A stretch of 17,473 bases of DNA from CAVSWN01 sp046728115 (GCA_046728115.1 JBKPDW010000078.1:1-17473); one strand, 5' to 3'; shown: positions 7,406-14,676, numbered from the stretch's first letter. Notes: generated from the sequence alone by a model not told the origin. Translations and numbers: made by a program.

Positions 7406-7425
7406 TGATCGTCGCGTGTTCTAAT
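7395..7425 (+). promoter_or_regulatory. ECF-type autoregulatory promoter for the sigma/anti-sigma genes
   Basis: TGAAACAA (7395-7402), a 17-bp spacer and TCTAAT (7420-7425) match an ECF-type promoter and are identical to the minus-strand copy. Initiation 6-8 bases after the -10 would leave only about four bases before the ATG at 7436. Autoregulation is common for ECF factors and is inferred here. Confidence 0.65.
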
Positions 7426-7435
7426 ACGGTGGCGG

Positions 7436-7966
7436 ATGGATGCTGCCACCGAGCGCGCCCTTGTCGATCGGTGTCGCGCCGGGGATGAAGATGCGTTTCG
7501 GGACCTGGTCGATCAATACAAGGATCTCGTGTTCGGATTGATCGCGCGGACGGTCCAGGATCGATCGCGCGCCGAGGATCTGGCGCAGGATGTGTTCCTT
7601 CGCATCCATAAAGGGCTTCCGTACTTTCGGGGCGAAGCACGCCTCTCCACCTGGATCTATCGCATCGTTGCGAACGTATGCCTCCAGCACCAGGCGCGTG
7701 CGCAGCCACCCGTCGCGTTCGACGACAACGCGCGACCGTCGGCGACCGATCGTCAGTACGGCGATTTCGAATTGCGGGATCGGCTCGAAAAGGCGATCGC
7801 CAGGCTGCCGGCGAATTATCGGCTGCTGATCGCTGCGCACTACCTGCAGGGCGTGCAATACGAGGATCTTGCAGAGGCACTGCAACTGCCCCTGGGCACG
7901 GTGAAGACGCAGTTGTATCGTGCCAAGCAACAGCTACGTCGTTGGCTGGAGGGAGATCTGAAATAG
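7436..7966 (+). CDS. ECF RNA polymerase sigma factor (sigma-70 family, RpoE-like)
   Basis: This 176-residue protein has the two-domain ECF plan and no region 1 or 3. Sigma region 2 spans about 15-90, with DLAQDVFLRI (48-57) for core binding and FRGEARLSTWIYRIVANVCL (64-83) for -10 recognition. Region 4 spans about 113-170, with the helix-turn-helix YEDLAEALQLPLGTVKTQL (142-160) and a following RAKQQLRRWL for -35 contact. The linker (90-110) is short. The anti-sigma gene begins 9 bp after the stop, so both are probably cotranscribed. The spacer upstream carries the matching promoter in both directions. There is no other in-frame start near the N-terminus. The signal sensed is not visible. Confidence 0.95.
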   Translation: MDAATERALVDRCRAGDEDAFRDLVDQYKDLVFGLIARTVQDRSRAEDLAQDVFLRIHKGLPYFRGEARLSTWIYRIVANVCLQHQARAQPPVAFDDNARPSATDRQYGDFELRDRLEKAIARLPANYRLLIAAHYLQGVQYEDLAEALQLPLGTVKTQLYRAKQQLRRWLEGDLK

Positions 7967-7975
7967 CGGGATGCC

Positions 7976-8455
7976 ATGTTCTGTGACGAGGCCCTCGAGG
8001 CAATCGAGCCGATCGCAGCTGGGGACGTGACGCCCGACGGCCGGATTGCGGCGCACGTGGCGACATGCCCCAACTGTGGGCGGGCGCTCGAGCGCGCACG
8101 GGCGCTGGAACGGATGCTTGGACAGCGTTCGGCGCCGCAGGCGCCGGCTCAATTCACGGCCCGCACGCTCGGCCGCGTGCGTCGGGCCCGGTGGCGCAGC
8201 GATCAGCTGTTGGATCTCGGCTTCAACCTCGCGATCACGGCCATCGTCGCCGGCGTGGTGGGCGCCGTCTGGGCGCTCCTCCATCGCAGCGGCCTCACGG
8301 CTGTGAGCAACGGCGCCACAGACGTTCTGACGTCGGGTCTCCTGACTTTCGCGCAGCGCATCGCGCCCTCCGTTCCCATCTACGCCGGCGCAACCGCGCT
8401 CGTGGCCTCGGCGCTGGGAATCTGGTGGTGGGCTGAGCGGGATGTGAGTCTGTGA
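7976..8455 (+). CDS. Zinc-binding (ZAS) transmembrane anti-sigma factor
   Basis: This 159-residue protein begins with an anti-sigma zinc-binding domain. The signature H-x3-C-x2-C is complete as His27, Cys31, Cys34 (HVATCPNC), and Cys3 may be an additional ligand. A transmembrane helix lies at about 79-100 and a second at about 131-150, leaving a loop of roughly 30 residues that probably faces the periplasm. The protein should hold the sigma factor at the membrane until a signal releases it. The gene follows the sigma gene by 9 bp with a weak GCGGGA ribosome site. Release may involve redox change at the zinc site or membrane proteolysis; the sequence does not decide. Confidence 0.9.
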   Translation: MFCDEALEAIEPIAAGDVTPDGRIAAHVATCPNCGRALERARALERMLGQRSAPQAPAQFTARTLGRVRRARWRSDQLLDLGFNLAITAIVAGVVGAVWALLHRSGLTAVSNGATDVLTSGLLTFAQRIAPSVPIYAGATALVASALGIWWWAERDVSL

Positions 8456-8458
8456 AAT

Positions 8459-8558
8459 GCTGATTGCACGCAGATTCGGAGGCAGGCCGTCGCATGCGCG
8501 TTCGGAAGCCGCGCAGGACATTCCCAGCGAAATCAGTAATTAGCAATCATCAATCACC
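8459..8558. repeat. Array B: short heptamer array before tRNA-Leu
   Basis: Four heptamers run in phase at 8531-8558: AATCAGT, AATTAGC, AATCATC, AATCACC. Just after the anti-sigma stop, GCTGATT (8459-8465) is a single unit in the opposite orientation. About 65 bp of GC-rich sequence without recognisable features lies between them. The unit matches array A read on the other strand. Confidence 0.65.
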
Positions 8559-8591
8559 GATTTCCAGTGGTAGCATGGATCCCCACAGTAC

Positions 8592-8675
8592 GCGAAAGTG
8601 GCGGAACTGGCAGACGCGCCGGACTTAGGATCCGGTAGCCGAAAGGCTTTGGGGGTTCGACTCCCCCCTTTCGCA
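8592..8675 (+). tRNA. tRNA-Leu(TAG)
   Basis: An 84-base class II tRNA. The acceptor stem GCGAAAG (8592-8598) pairs with CTTTCGC (8668-8674), with discriminator A at 8675. The anticodon stem CCGGA/TCCGG encloses loop CTTAGGA, giving anticodon TAG (8626-8628), which reads CUA/CUG leucine codons. The long variable arm AGCC-GAAA-GGCT (8637-8648) and the T arm GGGGG-TTCGACT-CCCCC are complete. CCA is not encoded. It lies upstream of tig. Confidence 0.97.
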
Positions 8676-8686
8676 TTCCTGACAGT

Positions 8687-8772
8687 GGTGAATTCGTAAT
8701 TTGGTGAATTGGTGAGTTAGAACCCACCGTTCAACTCGCCAATTCTCCTACGCACCAATTCTCCAACTCTGT
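8687..8772. repeat. Array C: octamer units in two opposed arms ending at the tig start
   Basis: The left arm has four 8-bp steps: GGTGAATT, CGTAATTT, GGTGAATT, GGTGAGTT (8687-8718). The right arm has five: AACTCGCC, AATTCTCC, TACGCACC, AATTCTCC, AACTCTGT (8733-8772). The reverse complement of the right arm follows the left unit by unit with one or two changes in most units. A 14-base centre separates them. The last unit touches the tig ATG. Confidence 0.85.
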
Positions 8773-10131
8773 ATGAAGACTGAATTTGCCGACGTCAACG
8801 AGACACGCAAGACTGTGCGCGTCGAAATTCCTCCTGATGTGGTCGATGCCGAAATCGATCGGCGCGCGCATGACTATTCGCGAAAGGTCCGGATCCCGGG
8901 GTTCCGGCCGGGCAAGGCGCCGGCACGGGTGGTCAAGCAGCGGTTCAAGGATCAGATCCTTCACGACGTCGCGCACAATCTGATCCCCAGGGCGGTCGAC
9001 GACGCACTCCGGGAACGCGGCGTCGAACCTGTGGATACGCCGGATGTCCGCGACGTGAATCTGGAAGAAGGCCAGCCACTCACATTCACTGCGTCGTTCG
9101 ACACGGTCCCATCGTTCGACCCCGGCGACTTCTCCACGATCTCATTGCGACGTCCGTCGGTGGCGATTGGCGACGAGGCAGTCAATGGAGCGCTGCAGCG
9201 GCTGCGCGATCGGGCCGCACGATTCGAGCCGGTCGAAGGCCGAGGTATCGATCACGGCGACACCGTGGTTGTGGACCTCGAGCGCGTCGACCTCGGCCCA
9301 TCCAGCGACCGCAATCCCCAGGACACAGCTGAAGCGGGACGCAGGTCGGAGGCGGGACGGAGGTCGGAGACACAGACGCACGTGGACGTCAGCATCGAGC
9401 TCGGCGCCGACGCGAATCCCCCGGGTTTCGACGAGCAGCTTCTGGGCCTGGAGGTCGGCGCCACCAAATCGTTCACCATCCACTACCCGCAGGACTACCC
9501 GATCGGGGAGCTGGCAAACACCGACGTCTCGTATACAGTCACGGTGAAAGGCCTGAAGCGACGCGTGCTGCCGGACCTGGACGACGAGTTCGCGAAAGAC
9601 CTCGGCGAGTTCGACACTCTCGATGCCGTCAAGATACGCGTCCGCGAAGATCTCGAGCACGAAGCGGCGCGCGCGGCCGATCGCGAAATGCGATCGGACC
9701 TCATGAAGGAGCTCGCCGCACGGGTGCCCTTCGAGCTGCCCGGGTCGCTGGTCGAGCGCGAGATTGATCGGCGCGTGGAAGACTTCGCGCGGCGTCTGAT
9801 CGATCAGAGCGTAGACCCCCGGAAGGCCGGTATTGACTGGCAGGCATTCCGTGAAAGCCAGCGAAACCCCGCGCGCGAAACGGTTGGAGCCGCGCTCGTC
9901 CTCGACGAAATCGCACGGCGCGAGCGCATCGCGGTCACCGAGGCCGAGGTAGAAAGCGAGGTGGCAAAGTACGCCGAACGAACGGGCCGAGCACCTGTCG
10001 CCGTGCGCGCGGCGCTCGAAAAAGAAGGCGGCCTCTCCCGTATCGCGGGTGGATTGCAGCGGGAGAAGTCAATTGACTTCGTGACCGCCCGTGCTAAGAT
10101 TCTTGTGGGGACAGGAGCCTTGGAGGAATGA
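8773..10131 (+). CDS. tig: Trigger factor, ribosome-associated chaperone
   Basis: Trigger factor binds ribosomal protein L23 at the peptide exit and shields nascent chains. This 452-residue protein has the full three-domain plan: an N-terminal ribosome-binding domain (1 to about 115) with the signature GFRPGKAP (43-50), an FKBP-type peptidyl-prolyl isomerase domain (about 150-260), and a C-terminal chaperone domain (about 265-452) with arms rich in charged helices. The isomerase domain contains a duplicated hexapeptide AGRRSE (188-199), encoded by an 18-bp tandem duplication, probably in a surface loop. No Shine-Dalgarno precedes the ATG; repeat array C occupies that space. The gene heads the conserved tig-clpP-clpX-lon block. 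Confidence 0.97.
   Translation: MKTEFADVNETRKTVRVEIPPDVVDAEIDRRAHDYSRKVRIPGFRPGKAPARVVKQRFKDQILHDVAHNLIPRAVDDALRERGVEPVDTPDVRDVNLEEGQPLTFTASFDTVPSFDPGDFSTISLRRPSVAIGDEAVNGALQRLRDRAARFEPVEGRGIDHGDTVVVDLERVDLGPSSDRNPQDTAEAGRRSEAGRRSETQTHVDVSIELGADANPPGFDEQLLGLEVGATKSFTIHYPQDYPIGELANTDVSYTVTVKGLKRRVLPDLDDEFAKDLGEFDTLDAVKIRVREDLEHEAARAADREMRSDLMKELAARVPFELPGSLVEREIDRRVEDFARRLIDQSVDPRKAGIDWQAFRESQRNPARETVGAALVLDEIARRERIAVTEAEVESEVAKYAERTGRAPVAVRAALEKEGGLSRIAGGLQREKSIDFVTARAKILVGTGALEE
9334..9369 (+). repeat. 18-bp in-frame tandem duplication within tig
   Basis: GCGGGACGCAGGTCGGAG (9334-9351) is followed directly by GCGGGACGGAGGTCGGAG (9352-9369), 17 of 18 bases identical. It encodes AGRRSE twice. 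Being a multiple of three it preserves the frame. Confidence 0.9.
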
Positions 10132-10156
10132 CAAGGGTCTTCTGTCCCCTTTTCTT
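10107..10156 (+). terminator. Candidate intrinsic terminator or attenuator at the tig/clpP boundary
   Basis: GGGGACAGGAG (10107-10117) pairs with CTTCTGTCCCC (10139-10149) over 11 bp including one G-U pair, followed by TTTTCTT (10150-10156). The 21-base loop contains the tig stop codon (10129-10131). The stem and U-rich tail fit Rho-independent termination, though the loop is long. It would uncouple tig from clpP unless partly read through. Confidence 0.45.
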
Positions 10157-10166
10157 GCTGACCACC

Positions 10167-10172
10167 TAATAT
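10167..10172 (+). promoter_or_regulatory. Possible -10 element for clpP
   Basis: TAATAT matches five of six bases of the sigma-70 -10 consensus and lies 25 bases before the clpP ATG, just after the candidate terminator. No convincing -35 is visible, so this is weak. Confidence 0.25.
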
Positions 10173-10197
10173 TCCCCAAAAGCACGCACACCAGACA

Positions 10198-10812
10198 ATG
10201 CGTGACCAGCTTCCGGATTCGCGGCTGCAACTTGTACCGATGGTGGTCGAACAGACCAACCGTGGCGAGCGCGCGTACGACATCTTCTCGCGCCTGCTCA
10301 AAGACAGCATCATCTTCATCGGCACGCAGATCGACGATCAGATCGCGAACCTGTGTATTGCTCAGATGCTGTTTCTCGAAGCCGAGGACCCTGATAAGGA
10401 TGTGCTGCTCTATATCAATAGTCCAGGCGGCTCGATCACGGCCGGGATGGCCATCTACGACACCATGCAGTTCATCAAGCCGGATGTCCAGACGGTCTGT
10501 ATCGGCCAGGCGGCCTCAATGGCGGCGGTCCTGCTGGCGGCCGGGACCAAAGGCAAGCGGTTTTCCCTGCCAAATTCCAGAATTGTGATCCACCAGCCGC
10601 TGATGTCTGGCCTCGGCGGTCAAGCGACCGATATTGATATTGCGGCCCGCGAGATCCTGCGCATGCGAGAGCGCATCAATGAAATTCTGGTGCACCACAC
10701 CGGTCAGCCGACCAAGCGCATCCAGGACGACACGGAACGGGATTACATCATGTCGGCCGATCAAGGGAAGGAATACGGTATCATTGATGATGTCATCCGC
10801 AAGCGTGCCTAA
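10198..10812 (+). CDS. clpP: ATP-dependent Clp protease proteolytic subunit ClpP
   Basis: ClpP forms the double-heptamer serine protease chamber that works with ClpX. The 204-residue length is normal. The catalytic triad is intact: Ser107 in GQAASMAAVLL, His132 in IVIHQPL and Asp182 in TERDYIMSA. YINSPGGS (72-79), near the oxyanion region, is present, as is the hydrophobic-pocket region used for ClpX docking. The N-terminus is short, with only about 14 residues before MVVEQTNRGERAYDI, as in forms with a small propeptide. No Shine-Dalgarno is seen before the ATG. clpX follows after 28 bp, so the two are likely cotranscribed. Confidence 0.97.
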   Translation: MRDQLPDSRLQLVPMVVEQTNRGERAYDIFSRLLKDSIIFIGTQIDDQIANLCIAQMLFLEAEDPDKDVLLYINSPGGSITAGMAIYDTMQFIKPDVQTVCIGQAASMAAVLLAAGTKGKRFSLPNSRIVIHQPLMSGLGGQATDIDIAAREILRMRERINEILVHHTGQPTKRIQDDTERDYIMSADQGKEYGIIDDVIRKRA

Positions 10813-10840
10813 GGCAAAGATCTGAGGGCTAAGGGCTTAC

Positions 10841-12088
10841 ATGGTGAAAAAGGCCGGGGAAACCGAGGTCCTGAGGTGCTCCTTCTGCAATAAGGACCAG
10901 AACGACGTCCGGAAGCTCATCGCGGGCCCGACCGTGTTCATCTGCGACGAGTGCGTCGAAGTCTGCAACGACATCATTGCCGACGACAACCGGTTCGAAA
11001 ACCGTGGTACACGCTCGTCCCTCCCCACGCCTCAGGAAATCAAAAAATTCCTGGATGAGTACGTCATCGGCCAGGAACGGACGAAGAAGAAGCTGGCTGT
11101 CGCCGTTTACAACCATTACAAGCGTATCGAGATACAGAAGCAGCCGCGCAGCCGCAACGACATCGAGCTGACGAAGAGCAATATCCTCCTCATCGGCCCC
11201 ACCGGCACCGGCAAGACGCTTCTCGCTCAGACGCTTGCCAAGCTCCTTTCGGTTCCCTTTACCATCGTCGACGCCACCACCCTGACCGAAGCGGGCTACG
11301 TCGGGGAAGACGTCGAGAACATCATCCTGAAGCTGCTGCAGGCCGCGGGCGGCGACATCGAGAAGTGCCAGCAGGGGATCATCTACATCGACGAAGTCGA
11401 CAAGATCTGCCGGAAGGACGAGAACCCGTCGATCACACGCGATGTGTCGGGCGAAGGCGTGCAGCAGGCGCTGCTGAAGATCCTGGAAGGCACGGTCGCC
11501 AACGTCCCGCCCCAGGGCGGCCGCAAGCACCCGCACCAGGAGTTCTTCCAGGTCGATACGACCAACATCCTGTTCATCTGCGGCGGCGCGTTCGTCGGCC
11601 TCGACAAGCAGATCGAGCGCCGCGTCGGCAAGAAAACGCTCGGCTTCAAGGCGGACGTCAAGTCGCTGCGCGGCCGCGACATCGGGGCGACGCTCGAGCA
11701 GCTCGAGCCGTCGGACCTCATCAAGTACGGCCTCATCCCCGAGTTCGTCGGCCGGCTGCCGGTTATCGGCACGCTGCACGAGCTCGACAAACAGGCGCTC
11801 ATCCAGATCCTGACGCAGCCACGCAACGCCATCACGCGTCAGTACGTCAAACTCTTCGAGTACGAAAACGTCAAACTGCGCTTCACCGACGACGCACTCG
11901 AAGCAATTGCGGAGTCTGCGCTCGAGCGCAAGATTGGCGCCCGCGGCCTGCGCATGATCATCGAAGACCTGATGCTCGATCTGATGTACCAGGTTCCCAA
12001 TCAGAAGAAGCTCCGCGAGGTCACCATCACGCGTGAGGTGGTGCTGGCGAAGGACAAACCTATTACCCTGATAGAAAAGGCCGGATGA
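10841..12088 (+). CDS. clpX: ATP-dependent Clp protease ATP-binding subunit ClpX
   Basis: ClpX is the AAA+ unfoldase that feeds substrates to ClpP. The 415-residue length is typical. The N-terminal C4 zinc finger uses Cys13, Cys16, Cys35 and Cys38. Walker A is GPTGTGKT (119-126), the pore loop GYVG lies at 151-154, and Walker B is IIYIDEVD (179-186). The RKH loop is at 227-229 and the sensor-2 motif GARGLR is near residue 370. The ClpP-docking loop reads LGF (266-268) instead of the common IGF, a conservative change that should still bind ClpP. AAGGG before the ATG may serve as ribosome site. The gene sits between clpP and lon. Confidence 0.98.
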   Translation: MVKKAGETEVLRCSFCNKDQNDVRKLIAGPTVFICDECVEVCNDIIADDNRFENRGTRSSLPTPQEIKKFLDEYVIGQERTKKKLAVAVYNHYKRIEIQKQPRSRNDIELTKSNILLIGPTGTGKTLLAQTLAKLLSVPFTIVDATTLTEAGYVGEDVENIILKLLQAAGGDIEKCQQGIIYIDEVDKICRKDENPSITRDVSGEGVQQALLKILEGTVANVPPQGGRKHPHQEFFQVDTTNILFICGGAFVGLDKQIERRVGKKTLGFKADVKSLRGRDIGATLEQLEPSDLIKYGLIPEFVGRLPVIGTLHELDKQALIQILTQPRNAITRQYVKLFEYENVKLRFTDDALEAIAESALERKIGARGLRMIIEDLMLDLMYQVPNQKKLREVTITREVVLAKDKPITLIEKAG

Positions 12089-12098
12089 GCGACGGCAG

Positions 12099-12170
12099 TT
12101 CAGAATTCAGATTTCAGAATTCAGAGTTATTGGCAGAATTCTGGATTCACTCTGAACGTTGAACTCTGAA
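12099..12170. repeat. Array D: heptamer units in two opposed arms upstream of lon
   Basis: The left arm is four exact 7-bp steps: TTCAGAA, TTCAGAT, TTCAGAA, TTCAGAG (12099-12126). The right arm reads CTCTGAA, CGTTGAA, CTCTGAA (12150-12170), whose reverse complements are TTCAGAG, TTCAACG, TTCAGAG. TTCAGAGTT (12120-12128) pairs perfectly with AACTCTGAA (12162-12170). The palindrome CAGAATTCTG (12134-12143) lies in the centre. The array begins 10 bp after clpX and ends 11 bp before lon. Confidence 0.85.
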
Positions 12171-12181
12171 ATCGAAAACTG

Positions 12182-14584
12182 ATGGAGTCCACTTCTTTGG
12201 AAGTCTACGAAACCCTCCCGATCGTCCCGCTGCGGGACGTTGTCGTCTTCCCGCACATGATGATGCCCTTCGTCATCGGGCGTCCGTCGTCGACACGCGC
12301 GCTCGAGCACGCGCTGATGAAGGACAAGCGCATCTTCCTGGCGGCCCAGCACGACGCATCGGTCGACGACCCGCGGCCGGAAGACATCTTCACGATGGGC
12401 TGCGTGGCGAATGTCGTCCAGAGCCTGAAGCTGCCCGACAGCAACATCAAGGTGCTCGTCGAGGGCGTGGATCGCGCTCGGGCCGTCGAGTGGAAGGAAG
12501 ACAAAGGCTTCTACCGCGTCGTCGTCAAGATGCTGCCGAAGCAGCGCGAGACGAGCGCCGACGCCGAACAGACGATGAGCCGCGTCGTGTCGCTGTTCGA
12601 ACAGTACGTGAAACTGTCGAACAACCTGCACTACGACGCGATGATTGCCGCGGTACGCGTCGACGACCCAGGCAAGCTCGCGGACACCATCGCCGCTCAC
12701 CTGCTGGTCGGCGTGGACGAGAAGCAGAACCTGCTCGAGATCATCACCCCGATCGAACGCCTCAATCGCATCGCCGGCATCCTCGAGATCGAAGTAGACA
12801 AGCTCCAGGTCGATCGCCGCATCCAGTCGCGCGTCAAGAAGCAAATGGAGAAGGCGCAGAAGGAGTACTACCTCAACGAGAAGATGAAGGCGATCCAGAA
12901 AGAACTGGGCCGCAAGGACGAGAAGGGCAACGAAGTCGACGAGCTGAAGAAGAAGATCGAACAGGCCAAGATGCCGAAGGACGTCGAGGAGAAGGCGATC
13001 CAGGAGCTGAAGCGCCTGGAGGCGATGCCTCCGATGTCGGCCGAGGCTACTGTCTCGCGCAACTACCTCGACTGGCTCATCGCCGTGCCCTGGCACAAGA
13101 AGAGCCGCGAGAGCCGCGACCTCAAGCGCGCCGAAGAGATCCTGAACGAAGACCATTACGGGCTGGAGAAGATCAAGGAGCGCATCCTCGAGTTCCTCGC
13201 CGTGCGCGCCCTGGTCAAGAAGCCGAAGGCGACCATCCTCACCTTCTCCGGACCTCCCGGAGTGGGCAAGACCTCGCTGGCCAAATCGATCGCCCGCGCG
13301 ATGAATCGTCAGTTCGTCCGCCTGTCGCTCGGCGGTGTGCGCGACGAGGCCGAGATCCGCGGGCATCGCCGGACGTACATCGGCGCCTTCCCCGGTCAGA
13401 TCATCCAGATGATGAAGAAGGCCGGCACGATGAATCCGGTCTTCCTGCTGGACGAAGTCGACAAGATGTCGATGGACTTCCGTGGCGACCCTTCGGCGGC
13501 GCTCCTCGAAGTGCTCGACCCCGAGCAGAACCACACATTTCTGGATCACTACCTCGACGTCGAGTTCGACCTGTCGCACGTCATGTTCATCTGCACGGCG
13601 AACGTGCTGCACACCGTGCCGCAGGCGCTGCGCGATCGCATGGAAGTGCTTCAGTTGGCCGGTTACACCGAGATCGAAAAGGTGCAGATCGCGGAAAAGT
13701 TCCTGTCGCCGAAGGCGATCGAGGGCACGGGCCTCACGAAGGACAACATCACGTTCAACGAGGGCGCGTTCTCCACCATCATCCAGCGCTACACGCGCGA
13801 GGCCGGCGTCCGCAACCTCGAACGCGAGATTACGTCGATCTGCCGCAAGGTCGCCCGCAGGGTCGTCGTGCAGGGCAAGAGCTTCGGCGAGGAGATCACG
13901 CCGGAAAAGGTCACCGAATATCTGGGCGTGCCGCGCTTCCGCAATACGATGGCGGAGGAAACCAACGAGATTGGCATTGCGACAGGTTTGGCCTGGACCG
14001 AAGTCGGCGGGGAGATTCTCGTGACGGAAGCGACGCTCATGCCGGGCAAGGGCCACCTGACGCTCACCGGCAAGCTGGGCGACGTCATGCAGGAATCCGC
14101 GCAGGCCGCGATGAGCTTTGTGCGCTCGAAGGCCGAGGAATTCGGCATTGAGAAAGACTTCAACAAGCGCACCGACGTCCACGTGCACGTGCCGGAGGGC
14201 GCGATTCCGAAGGATGGTCCATCCGCGGGCATCACCCTCGCAACCGCTCTCGTCTCCGCGCTCGCGCGGGTGCCGGTCCGCAAGGATGTGGCGATGACCG
14301 GTGAAATCACGCTGCGCGGCAAAGTGCTGCCGATCGGCGGCGTCAAGGAAAAGGTCCTCGCCGCGCATCGCGCCGGCGTCAAGAACATCGTCCTGCCAAA
14401 AGACAACGAGAAGGATCTGGCGGACATTCCAAAGAACGTCCTGGACACGCTGAACGTCTACATGGTCCAGACGATGGACGAGGTCCTGAAGATTGCGATG
14501 GCCGAACCGCTGGCCGGACGCCTGCCGGCGCCCGAAACGACCGCGCCGGTCGACGGCATCGCGGACGATACCATTACCCACTAG
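12182..14584 (+). CDS. lon: ATP-dependent protease La (Lon)
   Basis: Lon is a cytoplasmic AAA+ serine protease that degrades misfolded and regulatory proteins. The 800-residue length fits the LonA type. The N-terminal substrate domain starts at PIVPLRDVVVFPHMMMPF (13-30). A long charged helical region (about 205-280) precedes the AAA+ module, with Walker A GPPGVGKT (357-364) and Walker B FLLDEVDK (421-428). The protease domain has the catalytic dyad Ser681 in KDGPSAG and Lys724 in GGVKEK. No transmembrane segment is seen, so it is not LonB. The C-terminus carries a short extra tail after the conserved domain. No Shine-Dalgarno precedes the ATG; repeat array D is immediately upstream. Confidence 0.98.
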   Translation: MESTSLEVYETLPIVPLRDVVVFPHMMMPFVIGRPSSTRALEHALMKDKRIFLAAQHDASVDDPRPEDIFTMGCVANVVQSLKLPDSNIKVLVEGVDRARAVEWKEDKGFYRVVVKMLPKQRETSADAEQTMSRVVSLFEQYVKLSNNLHYDAMIAAVRVDDPGKLADTIAAHLLVGVDEKQNLLEIITPIERLNRIAGILEIEVDKLQVDRRIQSRVKKQMEKAQKEYYLNEKMKAIQKELGRKDEKGNEVDELKKKIEQAKMPKDVEEKAIQELKRLEAMPPMSAEATVSRNYLDWLIAVPWHKKSRESRDLKRAEEILNEDHYGLEKIKERILEFLAVRALVKKPKATILTFSGPPGVGKTSLAKSIARAMNRQFVRLSLGGVRDEAEIRGHRRTYIGAFPGQIIQMMKKAGTMNPVFLLDEVDKMSMDFRGDPSAALLEVLDPEQNHTFLDHYLDVEFDLSHVMFICTANVLHTVPQALRDRMEVLQLAGYTEIEKVQIAEKFLSPKAIEGTGLTKDNITFNEGAFSTIIQRYTREAGVRNLEREITSICRKVARRVVVQGKSFGEEITPEKVTEYLGVPRFRNTMAEETNEIGIATGLAWTEVGGEILVTEATLMPGKGHLTLTGKLGDVMQESAQAAMSFVRSKAEEFGIEKDFNKRTDVHVHVPEGAIPKDGPSAGITLATALVSALARVPVRKDVAMTGEITLRGKVLPIGGVKEKVLAAHRAGVKNIVLPKDNEKDLADIPKNVLDTLNVYMVQTMDEVLKIAMAEPLAGRLPAPETTAPVDGIADDTITH

Positions 14585-14585
14585 T

Positions 14586-14673
14586 TTAGGGATTAGGGGG
14601 TTGGGGATTAGGGACTAGAAGGGCCGGAGGATGTGACCTCCGGACTAACACTGAGCCCTGAACCCTGACCCCT
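14586..14673. repeat. Array E: G-rich and C-rich heptamer arms between lon and engB
   Basis: The left arm reads TTAGGGA, TTAGGGG, then after one G, TTGGGGA, TTAGGGA (14586-14614). The right arm reads GAGCCCT, GAACCCT, GACCCCT (14653-14673). The arms are of complementary type (AGGG against CCCT) and flank a perfect central hairpin. The array starts 2 bp after the lon stop and ends 3 bp before the engB start. Confidence 0.8.
14624..14643. terminator. Perfect 7-bp hairpin inside array E
   Basis: CCGGAGG (14624-14630) and CCTCCGG (14637-14643) pair exactly around loop ATGTGA. No U-tract follows on either strand, so it may be the loop-closing stem of the repeat element rather than a terminator. 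Confidence 0.3.
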
Positions 14674-14676
14674 GTT

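Noticed and set aside
10829..11779. Minus-strand open frame of 316 codons opposite clpX
   Set aside because: Antisense shadow of clpX; no motif and no ribosome site.
12107..14581. Minus-strand open frame of 824 codons covering lon
   Set aside because: It is the antisense shadow of a GC-rich gene. The product is rich in His, Arg, Leu and Asp with no recognisable domain, while lon on the other strand has every family motif.
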